Notes: generated from the letters alone by a model not told the origin. DNA of 64,000 nt from Shewanella sp. Isolate11 (GCF_022398315.1 NZ_JAKEVF010000001.1:724644-788643), one strand, 5' to 3'. Shown: positions 7,347 to 16,837, counted from the first letter of the stretch. Numbers and translations are program-made.

Positions 7347-8027
7347 ATGCCCACCGAAAGTTTGGATGTAACGAGTAAGAAAATAAAAGTGTGGGATCTG
7401 CCGACCCGTCTTTTTCATTGGAGCATGGTGTGCTTGTTAGGCCTGTTGTGGTGGAGTGCTGAGGAAGGGGAGATGCTATGGCATCAAATTTTTGCCTATA
7501 GTTTAATCGTATTGATTTTGTTCCGCTTAGTGTGGGGGGTTATCGGGAGTGATACGGCACGCTTTACTCACTTCATCAAATCACCCAAAGAAGTGCTGCA
7601 ATATCTAAAGCAACGTAAAAAATCGACTATTGGCCATAATCCTCTCGGAGGTTATATGGTCATTACTTTAATTGTTGTGATGCTATTTCAGTTTATCAGT
7701 GGATTATTTGCCACCGACGATGTGTTCACCGAAGGCCCTTTGTATAGTTATGTTAGCGACAGTGTCAGTAGCACGTTAACTTCGCTACATAAATTGAATT
7801 TCGACCTGATTATTGCCTTAGCCACTATGCATATCTTAGCGGTGATCATACATGGTATTAAAGGTGACAAATTGGTCGGGGCCATGATCACCGGCCATAA
7901 ATATGTTGCTGATGATATTCAGCAACAACTGAATTTCAGATCGAATCTGTTGGCTTTTGTGTTGATATGTCTTTTGGCTGGTGTAGTGGCTAACTATCTG
8001 ATTTTACCATTAACAGCCATGCTGTAA
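7347..8027 (+). CDS. Cytochrome b561-type membrane electron carrier
   Basis: The 226-residue protein has four main hydrophobic segments (about 25-45, 50-68, 105-125, 150-172) and another near the C-terminus. WDLPTRLFHWSMV at the N-terminus, LWHQIFAYSLIVLILFRLVWG, and LHKLNFDLIIALATMHILAVIIHG supply the paired histidines expected to bind two b-type haems. This matches the bacterial b561 family in which VWDxxxRxxHW opens the protein. It faces a cytochrome c' gene on the other strand, a common pairing in which b561 passes quinol electrons to a periplasmic c-type partner. The partner relation is inferred from position. Confidence 0.85.
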   Translation: MPTESLDVTSKKIKVWDLPTRLFHWSMVCLLGLLWWSAEEGEMLWHQIFAYSLIVLILFRLVWGVIGSDTARFTHFIKSPKEVLQYLKQRKKSTIGHNPLGGYMVITLIVVMLFQFISGLFATDDVFTEGPLYSYVSDSVSSTLTSLHKLNFDLIIALATMHILAVIIHGIKGDKLVGAMITGHKYVADDIQQQLNFRSNLLAFVLICLLAGVVANYLILPLTAML

Positions 8028-8050
8028 TTGGTCGGTGAGATATTGAATAG

Positions 8051-8086
8051 AAGGTTAGCGGTACGTATCGTGCCGCTAACCTTTTT
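8051..8086 (+). terminator. Terminator after cytochrome b561 gene
   Basis: A 15-bp stem (8051-8065 with 8069-8083, one G-T pair, loop TAT) is followed by TTTTTGCTTTT. It lies between the convergent b561 and cytochrome c' genes. Confidence 0.88.
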
Positions 8087-8128
8087 GCTTTTCACTCGCT
8101 TTATAAAAATTTAAATCTTTATAAAAAC

Positions 8129-8590
8129 TTAGTCAGCTTTATAAACGTCATGGCAACCTTTGCAGCTTTTGCCAGTATTCATAAATGCCGCTTTAATCGC
8201 ATCTTGGTCATCTGATTGAGCAACTACAGCCAGTTTCGCTGCGTTGTCTTGAAAAGTCGCCATCTTGCTATCGAAATCAGCTTTATCTGTCCAGATTTTT
8301 GCTAGTGCTTCGGTATCACCTTTATCAGAACCTTCAATAAAGCCTTCAGCAGGGATCAAGCTAAGTGCAGACACGTTTTGAGCACGTTGAGCGAATACTT
8401 TTGCATCAAAAGGCTTTTTACCTTTTAACATGTCGGCCATATCGCCAAAGTTATGTGCAATTAGGCCGTATGCGGCTTGGCGGTAGTGAATTGCATCATC
8501 ACTGTCTTTAAAGTTGTTTGCCTGTACTGCAGCAGTGAGTAGGGCGCTACCGGTTAGGGCTAGTAGGCTTAGCTTAATCTTATTCTTCAT
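8129..8590 (-). CDS. Cytochrome c' (periplasmic monohaem)
   Basis: The 153-residue precursor begins MKNKIKLSLLALTGSALLTAAVQA, a clear Sec signal peptide, and the mature part is helical with the haem motif CKGCH very near the C-terminus, the layout of the class II cytochromes c'. Members of the family bind NO and act in NO tolerance or as electron carriers. The longer in-frame start at 8647 would add 19 residues before the signal peptide, so the internal Met at 8590 is chosen. A CRP-like sequence TGTGATCTGGCACAAA lies at 8620-8635, just upstream. Confidence 0.9.
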   Translation of the reverse strand: MKNKIKLSLLALTGSALLTAAVQANNFKDSDDAIHYRQAAYGLIAHNFGDMADMLKGKKPFDAKVFAQRAQNVSALSLIPAEGFIEGSDKGDTEALAKIWTDKADFDSKMATFQDNAAKLAVVAQSDDQDAIKAAFMNTGKSCKGCHDVYKAD

Positions 8591-8732
8591 CTGGCTTATT
8601 CTCACGAATTTAGTTGTTGTGTGATCTGGCACAAATATTCTAATCATAATTAACCATCAGATACTAATGATTTTTCGGAAAAGTTTTGTCAGACAATGTT
8701 GCAAAATGTGTATTGTTTCTGATAGAGACAGA

Positions 8733-8754
8733 TTCCTCTAACTGGTTAGAGGAA
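8733..8754. promoter_or_regulatory. 22-bp near-perfect palindrome upstream of trpR, candidate operator
   Basis: TTCCTCTAAC and GTTAGAGGAA are exact inverted repeats separated by TG. It lies about 75 bp before the trpR GTG start. E. coli trpR is autoregulated through an operator in its promoter; the half-site here does not closely match the CTAGT-type TrpR half-site, so another regulator is possible. Confidence 0.35.
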
Positions 8755-8828
8755 AAGGCTGTTATAGCATTAGCTTAAGGTTTGTTGGTACACTAACTGT
8801 AATGGTAAGTAATTACTAAGAGGCACAA

Positions 8829-9107
8829 GTGCGAGCAAATTGGGATTTAGTTTTAGAGAAGGTAGTAGCGCATCAAGATCATGCAGCGTTAATCGATCTA
8901 TTTGAACTTTTACTGACAGAAGAGGAGCGCAGTGCGATTGCAGGGCGTTTGAAAGTGTTTCAAGCATTATTGCAAGCAGATATGAGCCAGAGGCAGATTG
9001 CTGCTGAGTTTGAAATTAGTATTGCAACGATCACCCGTTGCTCTAATTATTTAAAACATATGTCCACTCAACAGCGTGAGAAAATCAAAAATCTCATTTT
9101 AGAATGA
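8829..9107 (+). CDS. trpR: Trp operon repressor TrpR
   Basis: TrpR is the tryptophan-dependent dimeric repressor of tryptophan synthesis and transport genes. The 92-residue sequence contains the typical helices: LIDLFELLLTEEERSAIAGRLKVFQALL and the helix-turn-helix MSQRQIAAEFEISIATITRCSNYLK, which matches the family pattern SQRELxxxLGxxIATITRxSNxLK. The start is GTG with AGAGG at 8819-8823. It is slightly shorter than E. coli TrpR. Two 17-bp direct repeats follow the stop codon. Confidence 0.93.
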   Translation: MRANWDLVLEKVVAHQDHAALIDLFELLLTEEERSAIAGRLKVFQALLQADMSQRQIAAEFEISIATITRCSNYLKHMSTQQREKIKNLILE

Positions 9108-9144
9108 GGCGATTACCTCTTTGTCGTACCACGGTGTAGAAAAA

Positions 9145-9194
9145 TTTGTAGTTAACGTTCTTTTGTCGTTAAAATTTTTTGTAGTTAACGTTCT
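9145..9194. repeat. Pair of 17-bp direct repeats after trpR
   Basis: TTTGTAGTTAACGTTCT occurs at 9145-9161 and again at 9178-9194, 33 bp apart or about three helical turns, and both copies are preceded by AAAA. The copies lie between trpR and the convergent slyD. No function is evident; a short local duplication is the simplest explanation. Confidence 0.7.
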
Positions 9195-9250
9195 ATATTG
9201 AATAACGTTATAGTAAACAGTGAGGCCAGGCGGCTTGATTTAGTCAATCA

Positions 9251-9285
9251 AAAAGCTGACAACTTAATATAAGATTGTCAGCTTT
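9251..9285 (-). terminator. Terminator after slyD
   Basis: AAAGCTGACAA pairs with TTGTCAGCTTT. On the minus strand the stem is followed by TTTTTGATT, suited to ending slyD. Confidence 0.8.
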
Positions 9286-9313
9286 AATTTAGCCTAGAGT
9301 GTTTGGTTAGTGA

Positions 9314-9934
9314 TTAGTGGCGACAGCCACATCCACCGTTACCATCACAACCTTCTTTCGCTTCTTTGTCACTATCATGGCTGCAACATCCACCTTCATG
9401 GTTATGGCTATGACCTTCGCCGCCACAACAGCCACCTTCGTGATGATGCTCGTGACCACCGCAACTACCACCGGCATGGATATGACCATGAGCGATCTCT
9501 TCTTCAGTTGCGTCGCGTACAGTCAATACTTCTACAGTAAAGTTCAGGCTCTGGCCTGCTAGCGGGTGATTACCGTCTACAACCACAACATCATCTTTTA
9601 CTTCGGTGACTTGAACTGGACGTTGCCCCATTTCTGTTTCAGCGATAAAGCGCATACCTGGTACGATATCTTCGATATCACCAAATGCTGAAAGTGGAAC
9701 ATCTTGGCGAAGCCCATCATGATAAGCGCCATAAGCTTGTTCTGCTTCGACAGTAACCTCTAACTTGTCGCCAGCAGATTTACCTTCTAAGGCTGCTTCA
9801 AGACCTGGGATCATGTTTTCAGCACCGTGAAGATAGATCATCGGTTCACCTTCAAATGAACTCTCAATTAATTCACCTTGCTGGTTTTCTAAACGGTAAT
9901 GGATGCTAACCGCTTTATGTTGGGTGATTGTCAT
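9314..9934 (-). CDS. slyD: FKBP-type peptidyl-prolyl isomerase SlyD
   Basis: SlyD is a cytoplasmic prolyl isomerase, chaperone and nickel-binding protein that helps hydrogenase maturation. The N-terminal part has the split FKBP domain with the insert-in-flap: VSIHYRLENQQGELIESS, YLHGAENMIPGLEAALEGKSAGDKLEV, and AYGAYHDGLRQDVP. The last ~60 residues are very rich in His and Cys (repeats of the type GGCCGGEGHSHNHEGGCC and a final GCGCRH), the metal-binding tail. The start has GGAGG a few bases upstream. The gene stands alone, convergent with trpR. Confidence 0.95.
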   Translation of the reverse strand: MTITQHKAVSIHYRLENQQGELIESSFEGEPMIYLHGAENMIPGLEAALEGKSAGDKLEVTVEAEQAYGAYHDGLRQDVPLSAFGDIEDIVPGMRFIAETEMGQRPVQVTEVKDDVVVVDGNHPLAGQSLNFTVEVLTVRDATEEEIAHGHIHAGGSCGGHEHHHEGGCCGGEGHSHNHEGGCCSHDSDKEAKEGCDGNGGCGCRH

Positions 9935-10492
9935 ATCGCCTCCAATTCAGAATGTGGCGGCATTTTAGCTTGCTTTTAAGAGCTTGGCGATGACCTAGCT
10001 CAGCTTCTTGAAGGAAATATTTGTAAAAATCATTGTTTGCTAAATTGCTAACAAAATGACCTTGTGTGGTTTGAATCCGCTTCTTAAGGTAAATACTGAA
10101 TTTAATTTCATAATTTATAAGAAAATATGCTGAGCGGTATGATGAAAATATTTAGCTAAATAATGTGGTTTTAGTGAGTTGAATATGTAAGTTTGTTCAA
10201 GCACTTATTTTGTTAGCTTTGTGTTTTTTTACTAAATACTTCATTACTAATCGATTGTAATAAAAGTAGTTTGTTGGTTTTTGTGCTTACGTTAACGTAA
10301 GCGGTTGTTATATGTATATGCTTAGAGGGGCAATTCAGTAAGGCTATTAAGTTGTTTTATAGTTGTTTGGTAGGCTATCTGGAACCAATGGAATATTTTG
10401 ATCAAAAGAGAAAATAGGGGCTTGACATTTGGCTACAAAAAAAGCAATTCTGTTATCCATTGAATCAGATAGATGACGAATAACGAATTATT
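9935..10492. other. Intergenic region between slyD and thrL
   Basis: This 558-bp A+T-rich stretch holds the divergent promoters of slyD and the thr operon. A TTGACA hexamer at 10422-10427 is a candidate thr -35, but no good -10 follows at 17 bp. An 18-bp perfect palindrome lies at 10285-10302. I see no other gene. Confidence 0.5.
10285..10302. promoter_or_regulatory. 18-bp perfect palindrome, operator-like
   Basis: GCTTACGTTAACGTAAGC is fully self-complementary. The ACGTTAACGT core resembles operators of several MerR/TetR-type regulators of fatty-acid or branched-chain amino-acid catabolism (for example LiuR-type sites), but the neighbouring genes are slyD and thrL-thrABC. The regulator is unknown. 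Confidence 0.45.
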
Positions 10493-10564
10493 ATGTTTGG
10501 CCTCAACTTTGTAATGACCACCATTATTACAACCACCACGATTATTAGCGTGGGGGCAGGCTGA
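10493..10564 (+). CDS. thrL: thr operon leader peptide
   Basis: A 23-residue frame contains the run [12 protein letters not shown], with six Thr and four Ile codons in twelve, and ends 32 bp before a strong terminator in front of thrA. This is the arrangement of the E. coli thr attenuator: stalling at Thr or Ile codons when either tRNA is uncharged should prevent terminator formation. The sequence differs from E. coli thrL but the codon content is diagnostic. Confidence 0.93.
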   Translation: MFGLNFVMTTIITTTTIISVGAG

Positions 10565-10596
10565 ATATACACTAAATTTAATATGTATTAATCAAG

Positions 10597-10626
10597 CCCG
10601 CTCCCCAACAAGGAGCGGGTTTTTTG
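10597..10626 (+). terminator. thr operon attenuator terminator
   Basis: CCCGCTCC pairs with GGAGCGGG around CCAACAA and is followed by six T residues, 30-40 bp upstream of thrA. It is the attenuator of the operon controlled by thrL. Confidence 0.9.
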
Positions 10627-10658
10627 TTTCTAAGGGTGCGCGGTACAAGGAGATTATG

Positions 10659-13127
10659 ATGAAAGTGATGAAGTTTGGTGGTACCTCGCTTGCCAATTGG
10701 CAGCGTTTTAGCAGCGCCGCCGATATCGTTGTTCAAAGTGCTGAGCAAGAACAAGTAGCAGTGGTATTGTCGGCTCCGGCCACGGTGACCAATAGCTTAC
10801 TTGAGATGGTCGACTTAGCGGTTGCTGGTGAGTCGTTTTCTGCGGTACTGGCGCATGTGAAGCAAGTGTTTAATGAGCTATTCAGCCATGCCGTCAGCGC
10901 CTATTTAAACGAGCAACAACGACAACTGTTGCAGCAAGTCTTAGAGGCGCAGCTTTCACTGTGGCAGGACAAGTTGCAAGGCATCGTGTTATTGGGAGAG
11001 TGTCCCGATTATGTACGGGCTGAAATCGTGGTCGGCGGTGAGAAAATGTCGGCAGCCTTGATGGAACAGTTAATGCTGAGCAGACAATTATCCGCTAAGC
11101 AATTAGTGCCTCAGGCGCTTTTTATTGCCTCAGGTGAAGTGCTTGAGTCTGTGGTTGATATTCACGCCAGTAAACAAAATTTCGCTGCATTAGCCCTCGA
11201 TTCTCAACGGATTTGGGTAATGCCCGGTTTTACCGCTGGTGATAAGCATGGCCGTATCGTGACCCTTGGGCGTAACGGTTCTGATTATTCGGCAGCGGTC
11301 TTGTCGGCTTGTATCGATGCCAGCTGCTGTGAGATCTGGACCGATGTCGATGGCGTTTATAATACCGACCCTCGAGTCGTAACCGATGCCAAGCTGCTGA
11401 CTCAATTGAGTTATCAGGAAGCGATGGAACTGTCTTATTTTGGCGCTAAAGTATTGCACCCTAAGACAATATCGCCTATCGCTCAGTATCATATTCCTTG
11501 CTATATCCGTAACAGTTTTAACCCAGATGCTCCTGGTACCTTAGTCTCAAATCAAGCCGATGAAACCGGGTTGAATGTCAAAGCGATTTCTAATCTCGAT
11601 GACCAAACCATGTTTGATATTGCAGGTCCTGGGATGAAAGGCATGGTTGGTATGGCCAGTCGTATCTTAGGAGCCATCTCTCGCTCAGGCGTTTCGGTGT
11701 CCTTGATCACCCAGAGCTCTTCTGAATACAGCATCAGTTTCTGTGTGGCGACGCAAGATGCCGATAAAGTGCGTGCGGCATTAGAGTTGGAATTTGAGCT
11801 TGAACTTAAGAGCGATATTCTCGAAGAGATAGAGATGCGTCATAGCCTCGCTATCGTATCCTTAATAGGTGATGGTATGCGTACCCACAAAGGGGTCGCG
11901 GGCAAATTTTTCCAAGCTTTAGCACAAGCGAACGTAAATATTGTTGCGATTGCGCAAGGCTCGTCAGAGCGTTCTATCTCTGCGGTTATCGAGTTGCGTA
12001 AGACTAAGCATGCGATCGCCGCATGTCATCAAAGTTTCTTTGATGTGCAGCATTATTTAGATGTGTTCTTGGTCGGTTGTGGCAATGTCGGTGCCGGCTT
12101 GTTAGAGCAGATTAAGCAGCAATCTGAGATGCTCAAAGCGCAGCATATTACCATTCGAGTCTGCGGTATTGCCAATTCACAACGTATGTTGCTCGATGCT
12201 CAAGGAGTCGATCTTAATCAGTGGCAGGGTCGTTTTAGCGATTCACCACAAGCCTTAGATCTCGATAAGATGTTGGCTTGGGCTAAAGATCAGCAATTGC
12301 TGAATCCTGTGCTGGTGGATTGCACCTCGAGCGAACGAGTATCTGACAAATATTTAGATGTGATGAACGCGGGTTTACATGTCGTGACACCAAATAAGAA
12401 GGCCAACACTCGTGATCTGGATTATTATCGAGCATTGCGTCAAACGGCTTTGACTCAACGCCGTCAGTTCCTCTATGAAACGACAGTTGGTGCGGGATTG
12501 CCTGTGATAGATAACCTTAAAAAGCTGTTGTTTGCCGGTGATAAATTGCAGAGGTTTAATGGTATTTTATCGGGATCTCTTTCTTATATCTTTGGCATGT
12601 TAGATGAAGGGATGACACTTTCGGAAGCCACAAAAATTGCCCGTGAAAAGTGTTTTACTGAGCCCGATCCTCGAGATGATTTGAGCGGTATGGATGTGGC
12701 GCGTAAGGTGTTAATTCTTGCCCGTGAAGTTGGAATGGAGATTGAGCTTAGCGACATCAAAGTCGAGTCGGTACTGCCTGCACATTTCGATGCCTCTGGT
12801 GATGTAGAATCTTTTATGAATAACTTGCCACAATTAGATGCAGAAATTGCCAATCAGATCGCTAATGCCAAAGCAAATGGTAAGGTATTGCGTTATGTAG
12901 GACAGATTGACGAGCAAGGTTGCCGAGTCAGAATTGCTGAAGTGGATGCCAGCGATCCGCTCTATAGTGTTAAAGGCGGCGAAAATGCGTTGGCCTTCTA
13001 TAGCCGTTATTATCAACCCATTCCGTTTGTATTGCGTGGTTATGGTGCGGGGACTGATGTCACTGCGGCAGGTGCCTTTGCCGATTTACTTAGAACCCTA
13101 AACTGGACTCGTGAGGTAGGTTTATGA
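10659..13127 (+). CDS. thrA: Bifunctional aspartokinase I / homoserine dehydrogenase I
   Basis: ThrA catalyses the first and third steps from aspartate to threonine. The N-terminal kinase starts [13 protein letters not shown], with [24 protein letters not shown] downstream; a regulatory ACT region (about 310-455) follows with [29 protein letters not shown]. The homoserine dehydrogenase part (about 460-822) has the NAD motif [16 protein letters not shown] and the catalytic stretch [11 protein letters not shown]. The start at 10659 is 6 bp from AGGAG and gives the family N-terminus; ATG 10656 directly before it is less well spaced. Length (822) equals the E. coli enzyme. The stop overlaps thrB by 4 bp. 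Confidence 0.96.
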   Translation: MKVMKFGGTSLANWQRFSSAADIVVQSAEQEQVAVVLSAPATVTNSLLEMVDLAVAGESFSAVLAHVKQVFNELFSHAVSAYLNEQQRQLLQQVLEAQLSLWQDKLQGIVLLGECPDYVRAEIVVGGEKMSAALMEQLMLSRQLSAKQLVPQALFIASGEVLESVVDIHASKQNFAALALDSQRIWVMPGFTAGDKHGRIVTLGRNGSDYSAAVLSACIDASCCEIWTDVDGVYNTDPRVVTDAKLLTQLSYQEAMELSYFGAKVLHPKTISPIAQYHIPCYIRNSFNPDAPGTLVSNQADETGLNVKAISNLDDQTMFDIAGPGMKGMVGMASRILGAISRSGVSVSLITQSSSEYSISFCVATQDADKVRAALELEFELELKSDILEEIEMRHSLAIVSLIGDGMRTHKGVAGKFFQALAQANVNIVAIAQGSSERSISAVIELRKTKHAIAACHQSFFDVQHYLDVFLVGCGNVGAGLLEQIKQQSEMLKAQHITIRVCGIANSQRMLLDAQGVDLNQWQGRFSDSPQALDLDKMLAWAKDQQLLNPVLVDCTSSERVSDKYLDVMNAGLHVVTPNKKANTRDLDYYRALRQTALTQRRQFLYETTVGAGLPVIDNLKKLLFAGDKLQRFNGILSGSLSYIFGMLDEGMTLSEATKIAREKCFTEPDPRDDLSGMDVARKVLILAREVGMEIELSDIKVESVLPAHFDASGDVESFMNNLPQLDAEIANQIANAKANGKVLRYVGQIDEQGCRVRIAEVDASDPLYSVKGGENALAFYSRYYQPIPFVLRGYGAGTDVTAAGAFADLLRTLNWTREVGL

Positions 13128-14065
13128 GCATGACCGTATACGCTCCTGCATCAATGGGGAATGTGGGTGTCGGTTTTGACCTGCTCGGTGCGGCATTAGC
13201 TCCAATTGATGGTAGTTTGCTGGGGGACCGTGTCAGTATCGAAGCTGCCCCATCGGGGATCCATTTGTCGCTGGCAGGAGCTTGGGCCAATAAACTGCCG
13301 ACAGATCCACAACAAAATATTGTCTATCAATGTGCACAATTTTTCTTAGCAGAACTTGGTCGTGATGATGGTGTTGCGATGACGCTAGAGAAAAACCTGC
13401 CAGTGGGGAGTGGGCTGGGTTCAAGTGCCTCTTCTGTGGTGGCTGCCTTATATGCGCTTAATGAACACTTTGATCGTCCTTATGATGAGCAAGCCTTGCT
13501 AAGGTTAATGGGCGAATTTGAAGGCAAGATCAGTGGCTCAGTACATTATGACAACGTGGCTCCCTGTTATTTAGGGGGAATGCAGTTGATGCTCGATACG
13601 CCGGTTTCGGTATGTGAAGGCTTACCAGTATTCACCTCTTGGTATTGGGTTGTAGCTTATCCAGGCATTTCATTATCGACTGCCAAGATGCGCGCCTTGT
13701 TACCCGATGTTTATGATAAATCTGTTGCTATTGATTTTGGTCGTTATCTAAGTGCATTTGTCCACGCTAGTTACAAGCAAGACAGTGAATTAGCGATTGC
13801 TGTATTAAAAGATGTTCTCGCCGAGCCTTACAGAGCCAGCGAGATCCCAGGGTATGAGCAGGCGCGAAGTGGGTTAGCAGAACTTGGCATGTTAACCACT
13901 GGTATTTCCGGCAGCGGTCCAACGCTATTTTCGGTTACCGATTCGTTAGCAACCGCAGAGGCAGCGCAGGCATGGCTAGACAAAAATTATGTTGAAGCGG
14001 GCATCGGTTTTTCTCATATCTGTCAGATTGATACTCAAGGCACTCGTCGAGTGGACTGTGAATAA
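13124..14065 (+). CDS. thrB: Homoserine kinase
   Basis: ThrB phosphorylates homoserine with ATP in threonine synthesis. It is a GHMP kinase: the N-terminal [20 protein letters not shown], the phosphate-binding [18 protein letters not shown] and the C-terminal [10 protein letters not shown] are all present. The ATG overlaps the thrA stop (ATGA), so translation is coupled; a second ATG two codons later would also fit. At 313 residues it is the usual length. thrC follows 19 bp downstream. Confidence 0.95.
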   Translation: MSMTVYAPASMGNVGVGFDLLGAALAPIDGSLLGDRVSIEAAPSGIHLSLAGAWANKLPTDPQQNIVYQCAQFFLAELGRDDGVAMTLEKNLPVGSGLGSSASSVVAALYALNEHFDRPYDEQALLRLMGEFEGKISGSVHYDNVAPCYLGGMQLMLDTPVSVCEGLPVFTSWYWVVAYPGISLSTAKMRALLPDVYDKSVAIDFGRYLSAFVHASYKQDSELAIAVLKDVLAEPYRASEIPGYEQARSGLAELGMLTTGISGSGPTLFSVTDSLATAEAAQAWLDKNYVEAGIGFSHICQIDTQGTRRVDCE

Positions 14066-14084
14066 AATAAATTAAGGCGTAAAA

Positions 14085-15368
14085 ATGGAATTATATAATT
14101 TAAAGCATCCTGACCAAAAAGTGAGTTTTACCGAGGCGGTCAAGCTAGGTTTAGGCCGTGATAGAGGCTTATTTTTCCCAACAGTGATCCCTGTGTTGGA
14201 TGATGTTGAAGCCTTGCTAGCCATGCCGTTTGTTGAGCGTTCGAAACATGTTCTAGGAGCTTGGCTTGCTCAGGAGTTAGGCCAAGAAATGGTTGATAGC
14301 TTGGTTGAAAAAGCATTTAATTTCGATCTGCCATTAGTGAAGGCCGACGATAAACGATACTGCTTAGAGCTGTTTCACGGACCGACCTTAGCTTTTAAAG
14401 ATTTTGGTGCACGCTTTATGGCGCAGTGTCTTAACAGCTTGGCGACTGAAGATAAGATCACTATTCTTACCGCAACATCGGGCGATACTGGCGCTGCCGT
14501 TGCCGATGCGTTTTATGGCTTAGATAAAATCCAAGTGGTGGTGATGTATCCACAAGGCAAAATCAGTCTGTTGCAGGAAAAAATGTTTACCACACTCGGG
14601 GAAAACATTCATACGGTCGCCGTAGAGTCTGATTTCGATGCTTGTCAGGATTTGGTTAAGGCCGCGTTTGAAGATGCTGATGTTCGTGATGGCCTTCATC
14701 TTAACTCAGCCAATTCAATCAATATCAGTCGCTTACTGGCGCAAATTTGTTATTACTTCGAGGCAGTGGCTCAATTTAAGCGTGAGCATAAAGGCGACCC
14801 TGTGATAGCGGTTCCAAGTGGTAACTTCGGTAATTTAACTGCAGGGTTATTTGCTAAAGCGATGGGCTTGCCGATAAAACGCTTTGTGGCGGCCACCAAT
14901 AGTAATGATACCGTGCCACGTTATTTAACCGATGGACAATGGCAGCCTCATAAAACCGTGGCAACCATGTCCAATGCGATGGATGTGGCCGAGCCCAGTA
15001 ATTGGCCAAGAGTGGAAGCCATAGTTGAGGCAATGGGCTGGGAGCTCAATGCCATTACAGGTGTGGCGCTGTCAGAGGCTGATACCGACAAGGCATTAAA
15101 GCAGCTGCAGCAAGGTGGTTACCTTTCAGAGCCTCATGCAGCCATTGCCGCAGAAGCTTTATCTTTGACTATGAATCATGACGAGCAGGGGATTTTCCTT
15201 GGTACGGCGCATCCGGCGAAATTTAAAGATGTGGTTGAATCTGTGTTAGGCATTGAATTACCTTTGCCTGCAGAACTACAAGCGGTAGCAGATAAACCCA
15301 TTTTATCTGTGGCGATGCAACCTAGCTTTAGTGCTTTAAAAGCCCATTTGCTGGCGACCTTGGGATAA
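14085..15368 (+). CDS. thrC: Threonine synthase
   Basis: ThrC converts O-phosphohomoserine to threonine with pyridoxal phosphate. The PLP lysine lies in ELFHGPTLAFKDFGARFM, and TATSGDTGAAVADAF and VPSGNFGNLTAGL are phosphate-binding motifs of the fold. The 427 residues match the short gammaproteobacterial enzyme. It closes the thrABC operon; no terminator is seen immediately after it, and the next hairpin is the one shared with nfo at 15648-15675. Confidence 0.95.
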   Translation: MELYNLKHPDQKVSFTEAVKLGLGRDRGLFFPTVIPVLDDVEALLAMPFVERSKHVLGAWLAQELGQEMVDSLVEKAFNFDLPLVKADDKRYCLELFHGPTLAFKDFGARFMAQCLNSLATEDKITILTATSGDTGAAVADAFYGLDKIQVVVMYPQGKISLLQEKMFTTLGENIHTVAVESDFDACQDLVKAAFEDADVRDGLHLNSANSINISRLLAQICYYFEAVAQFKREHKGDPVIAVPSGNFGNLTAGLFAKAMGLPIKRFVAATNSNDTVPRYLTDGQWQPHKTVATMSNAMDVAEPSNWPRVEAIVEAMGWELNAITGVALSEADTDKALKQLQQGGYLSEPHAAIAAEALSLTMNHDEQGIFLGTAHPAKFKDVVESVLGIELPLPAELQAVADKPILSVAMQPSFSALKAHLLATLG

Positions 15369-15380
15369 GTTTTCTTATAT

Positions 15381-15613
15381 TAACCTGAGCTCTGGATAGG
15401 CAGAGCCGCTGAATAGGCATCTTTGCGTGCCTCTCTGCGTTGCCCTGCCTAACCATAGCTTACTATGGTGTATGACAGAGCGCCTTGATATGCTCAAAAA
15501 TCTGCGCATTCAGTCAGGAAATAGACTTTCTTTTCGAACTAATCCTTTATAGCTAATTGAATTAGCTTGTTAAAGTTAGGTTTTCCGACACTCGTTATCG
15601 CGAGTTCAGGTTA
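15381..15613. repeat. MITE-like element with terminal inverted repeats and possible target-site duplication
   Basis: The left end TAACCTGAGCTC (15381-15392) and right end GAGTTCAGGTTA (15602-15613) are inverted copies, and pairing extends imperfectly to 23 bp (17 matches). TATATTA occurs at both outer borders (15376-15382 and 15612-15618), consistent with a target-site duplication that overlaps the ends. Inside are a hairpin ACCATAG-CTTA-CTATGGT (15452-15469) and a pair CTGAAT / ATTCAG (about 15410 and 15508), so the whole element can fold on itself. No reading frame is present. It fills the gap between thrC and nfo. Confidence 0.6.
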
Positions 15614-15647
15614 TATTAGGAACCTGCCTTTCCTAGCCTCAATAAAT

Positions 15648-15675
15648 AAAGCCAAGAACAGTGTTTCTTGGCTTT
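15648..15675. terminator. Bidirectional terminator between thrC and nfo
   Basis: AAAGCCAAGAA pairs with TTCTTGGCTTT around a six-base loop and is followed by T-rich sequence on both strands. It ends nfo on the minus strand and probably thrABC read-through on the plus strand. Confidence 0.85.
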
Positions 15676-15702
15676 TTATTGCTATTCAAATTATTACTGG
15701 AT

Positions 15703-16554
15703 TTATTTCGCCTGACTGCGTAGCCAGTTGATCTCATGTGGCCATATTTCGGGCTCAATGGTTTCTAATATCAGCGGGATCCCTCGGCTTGCTGGCAACT
15801 GCATAATAAAGCTAAAAGCCGCTTTGCCAATATAGCCAGCGCCAAGAGAGTGATGCCTATCAACCCGACTATTTAGTGGGGTTTTGCTGTCGTTAAGGTG
15901 CATAGCTTTGAGATATTGATAGCCGACGACGTTATCAAACTCATTAAAGCTGGCTTCACAGGCATCATGGCTGGTTAAGTCATAACCTGCGGCGAACATA
16001 TGGCAGGTATCAATACACACGCCAACTCGAGTTTTGTCTTCAACTTTATCGATGATTTGTGCCAGTTGCTCGAAACTATGGCCGAGGTTGGAGCCCTGAC
16101 CGGCGGTATTTTCGATGATAGCACTCACCCCCTGAGTTTTATCGAGGGCTAAATTTATCGACTCACTGATCCGGCTTAGGCATTCATCTATGGGGATCTG
16201 CTTCAGGTGACTTCCAGGGTGAAAGTTAAGCAGGCTTAAGCCTATCTGTTCACAGCGCTGCATCTCGTCGAGAAAGGCTTCTCTTGAACGGGCTAATTGA
16301 CTCTCATCTGGGTGGCCTAAATTTATCAAGTAGCTGTCGTGGGGCAATATGGCGTTAGCGGCGATGTTGGCGTCATTACAATGCTGTTTAAAAGCGTTTA
16401 TCTGCTTAGGGCAAAGTGGGGCGGCTTGCCAGCGGCGCTGGTTTTTGGTGAATAAGGCAAAGGCATTAGCACCAATTTTTTGGGCATTGAGCGGCGCATT
16501 AGCTATGCCGCCCGAAGCACTTACATGAGCGCCGATTAGATGATCTTGCAGCAT
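15703..16554 (-). CDS. nfo: Endonuclease IV (AP endonuclease)
   Basis: Nfo cleaves DNA at abasic sites in base-excision repair and is a trinuclear-zinc enzyme. The 283-residue protein has the family signatures [71 protein letters not shown] and MHLNDSK (given here in parts), which carry the zinc ligands. AAGGA lies just before the ATG. It stands alone, convergent with the thr operon and divergent from the hemerythrin-like gene. Confidence 0.95.
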   Translation of the reverse strand: MLQDHLIGAHVSASGGIANAPLNAQKIGANAFALFTKNQRRWQAAPLCPKQINAFKQHCNDANIAANAILPHDSYLINLGHPDESQLARSREAFLDEMQRCEQIGLSLLNFHPGSHLKQIPIDECLSRISESINLALDKTQGVSAIIENTAGQGSNLGHSFEQLAQIIDKVEDKTRVGVCIDTCHMFAAGYDLTSHDACEASFNEFDNVVGYQYLKAMHLNDSKTPLNSRVDRHHSLGAGYIGKAAFSFIMQLPASRGIPLILETIEPEIWPHEINWLRSQAK

Positions 16555-16735
16555 TGTGTTCCTTAGATCCCGTTTATTTGTGTGGCTTTAAGCTGGATGC
16601 TGATGGGGATTTATTGCTGGGGACTCTATCGTGTTTACTTTGTGAACTCAATCTCATATAGGCTTATAGCGTGATAATTTTTTGTGTGAAATAGTGCCGA
16701 GTTATCGACTAAGTCGCTATTTTAAATTTAGTTTA

Positions 16736-16749
16736 TTGATCTGAGTCAC
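16736..16749 (+). promoter_or_regulatory. Weak FNR/CRP-like half site
   Basis: TTGATCTGAGTCAC has one perfect half (TTGAT) of the FNR/EtrA palindrome and a poor second half. It lies about 90 bp before the hemerythrin-like gene, a plausible place for oxygen-responsive control. Confidence 0.22.
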
Positions 16750-16837
16750 GTCACTGACATCGGTTACATATTAGTGTGAGTAAATACCCAACTATTGACT
16801 ATAGTAACTAGAGACGTCTAGAAATATGGAGGTGTCG

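Noticed and set aside
9310..9562. Plus-strand open frames opposite the slyD tail
   Set aside because: They are mirror images of the His/Cys-rich repeats of slyD and have no ribosome binding site.
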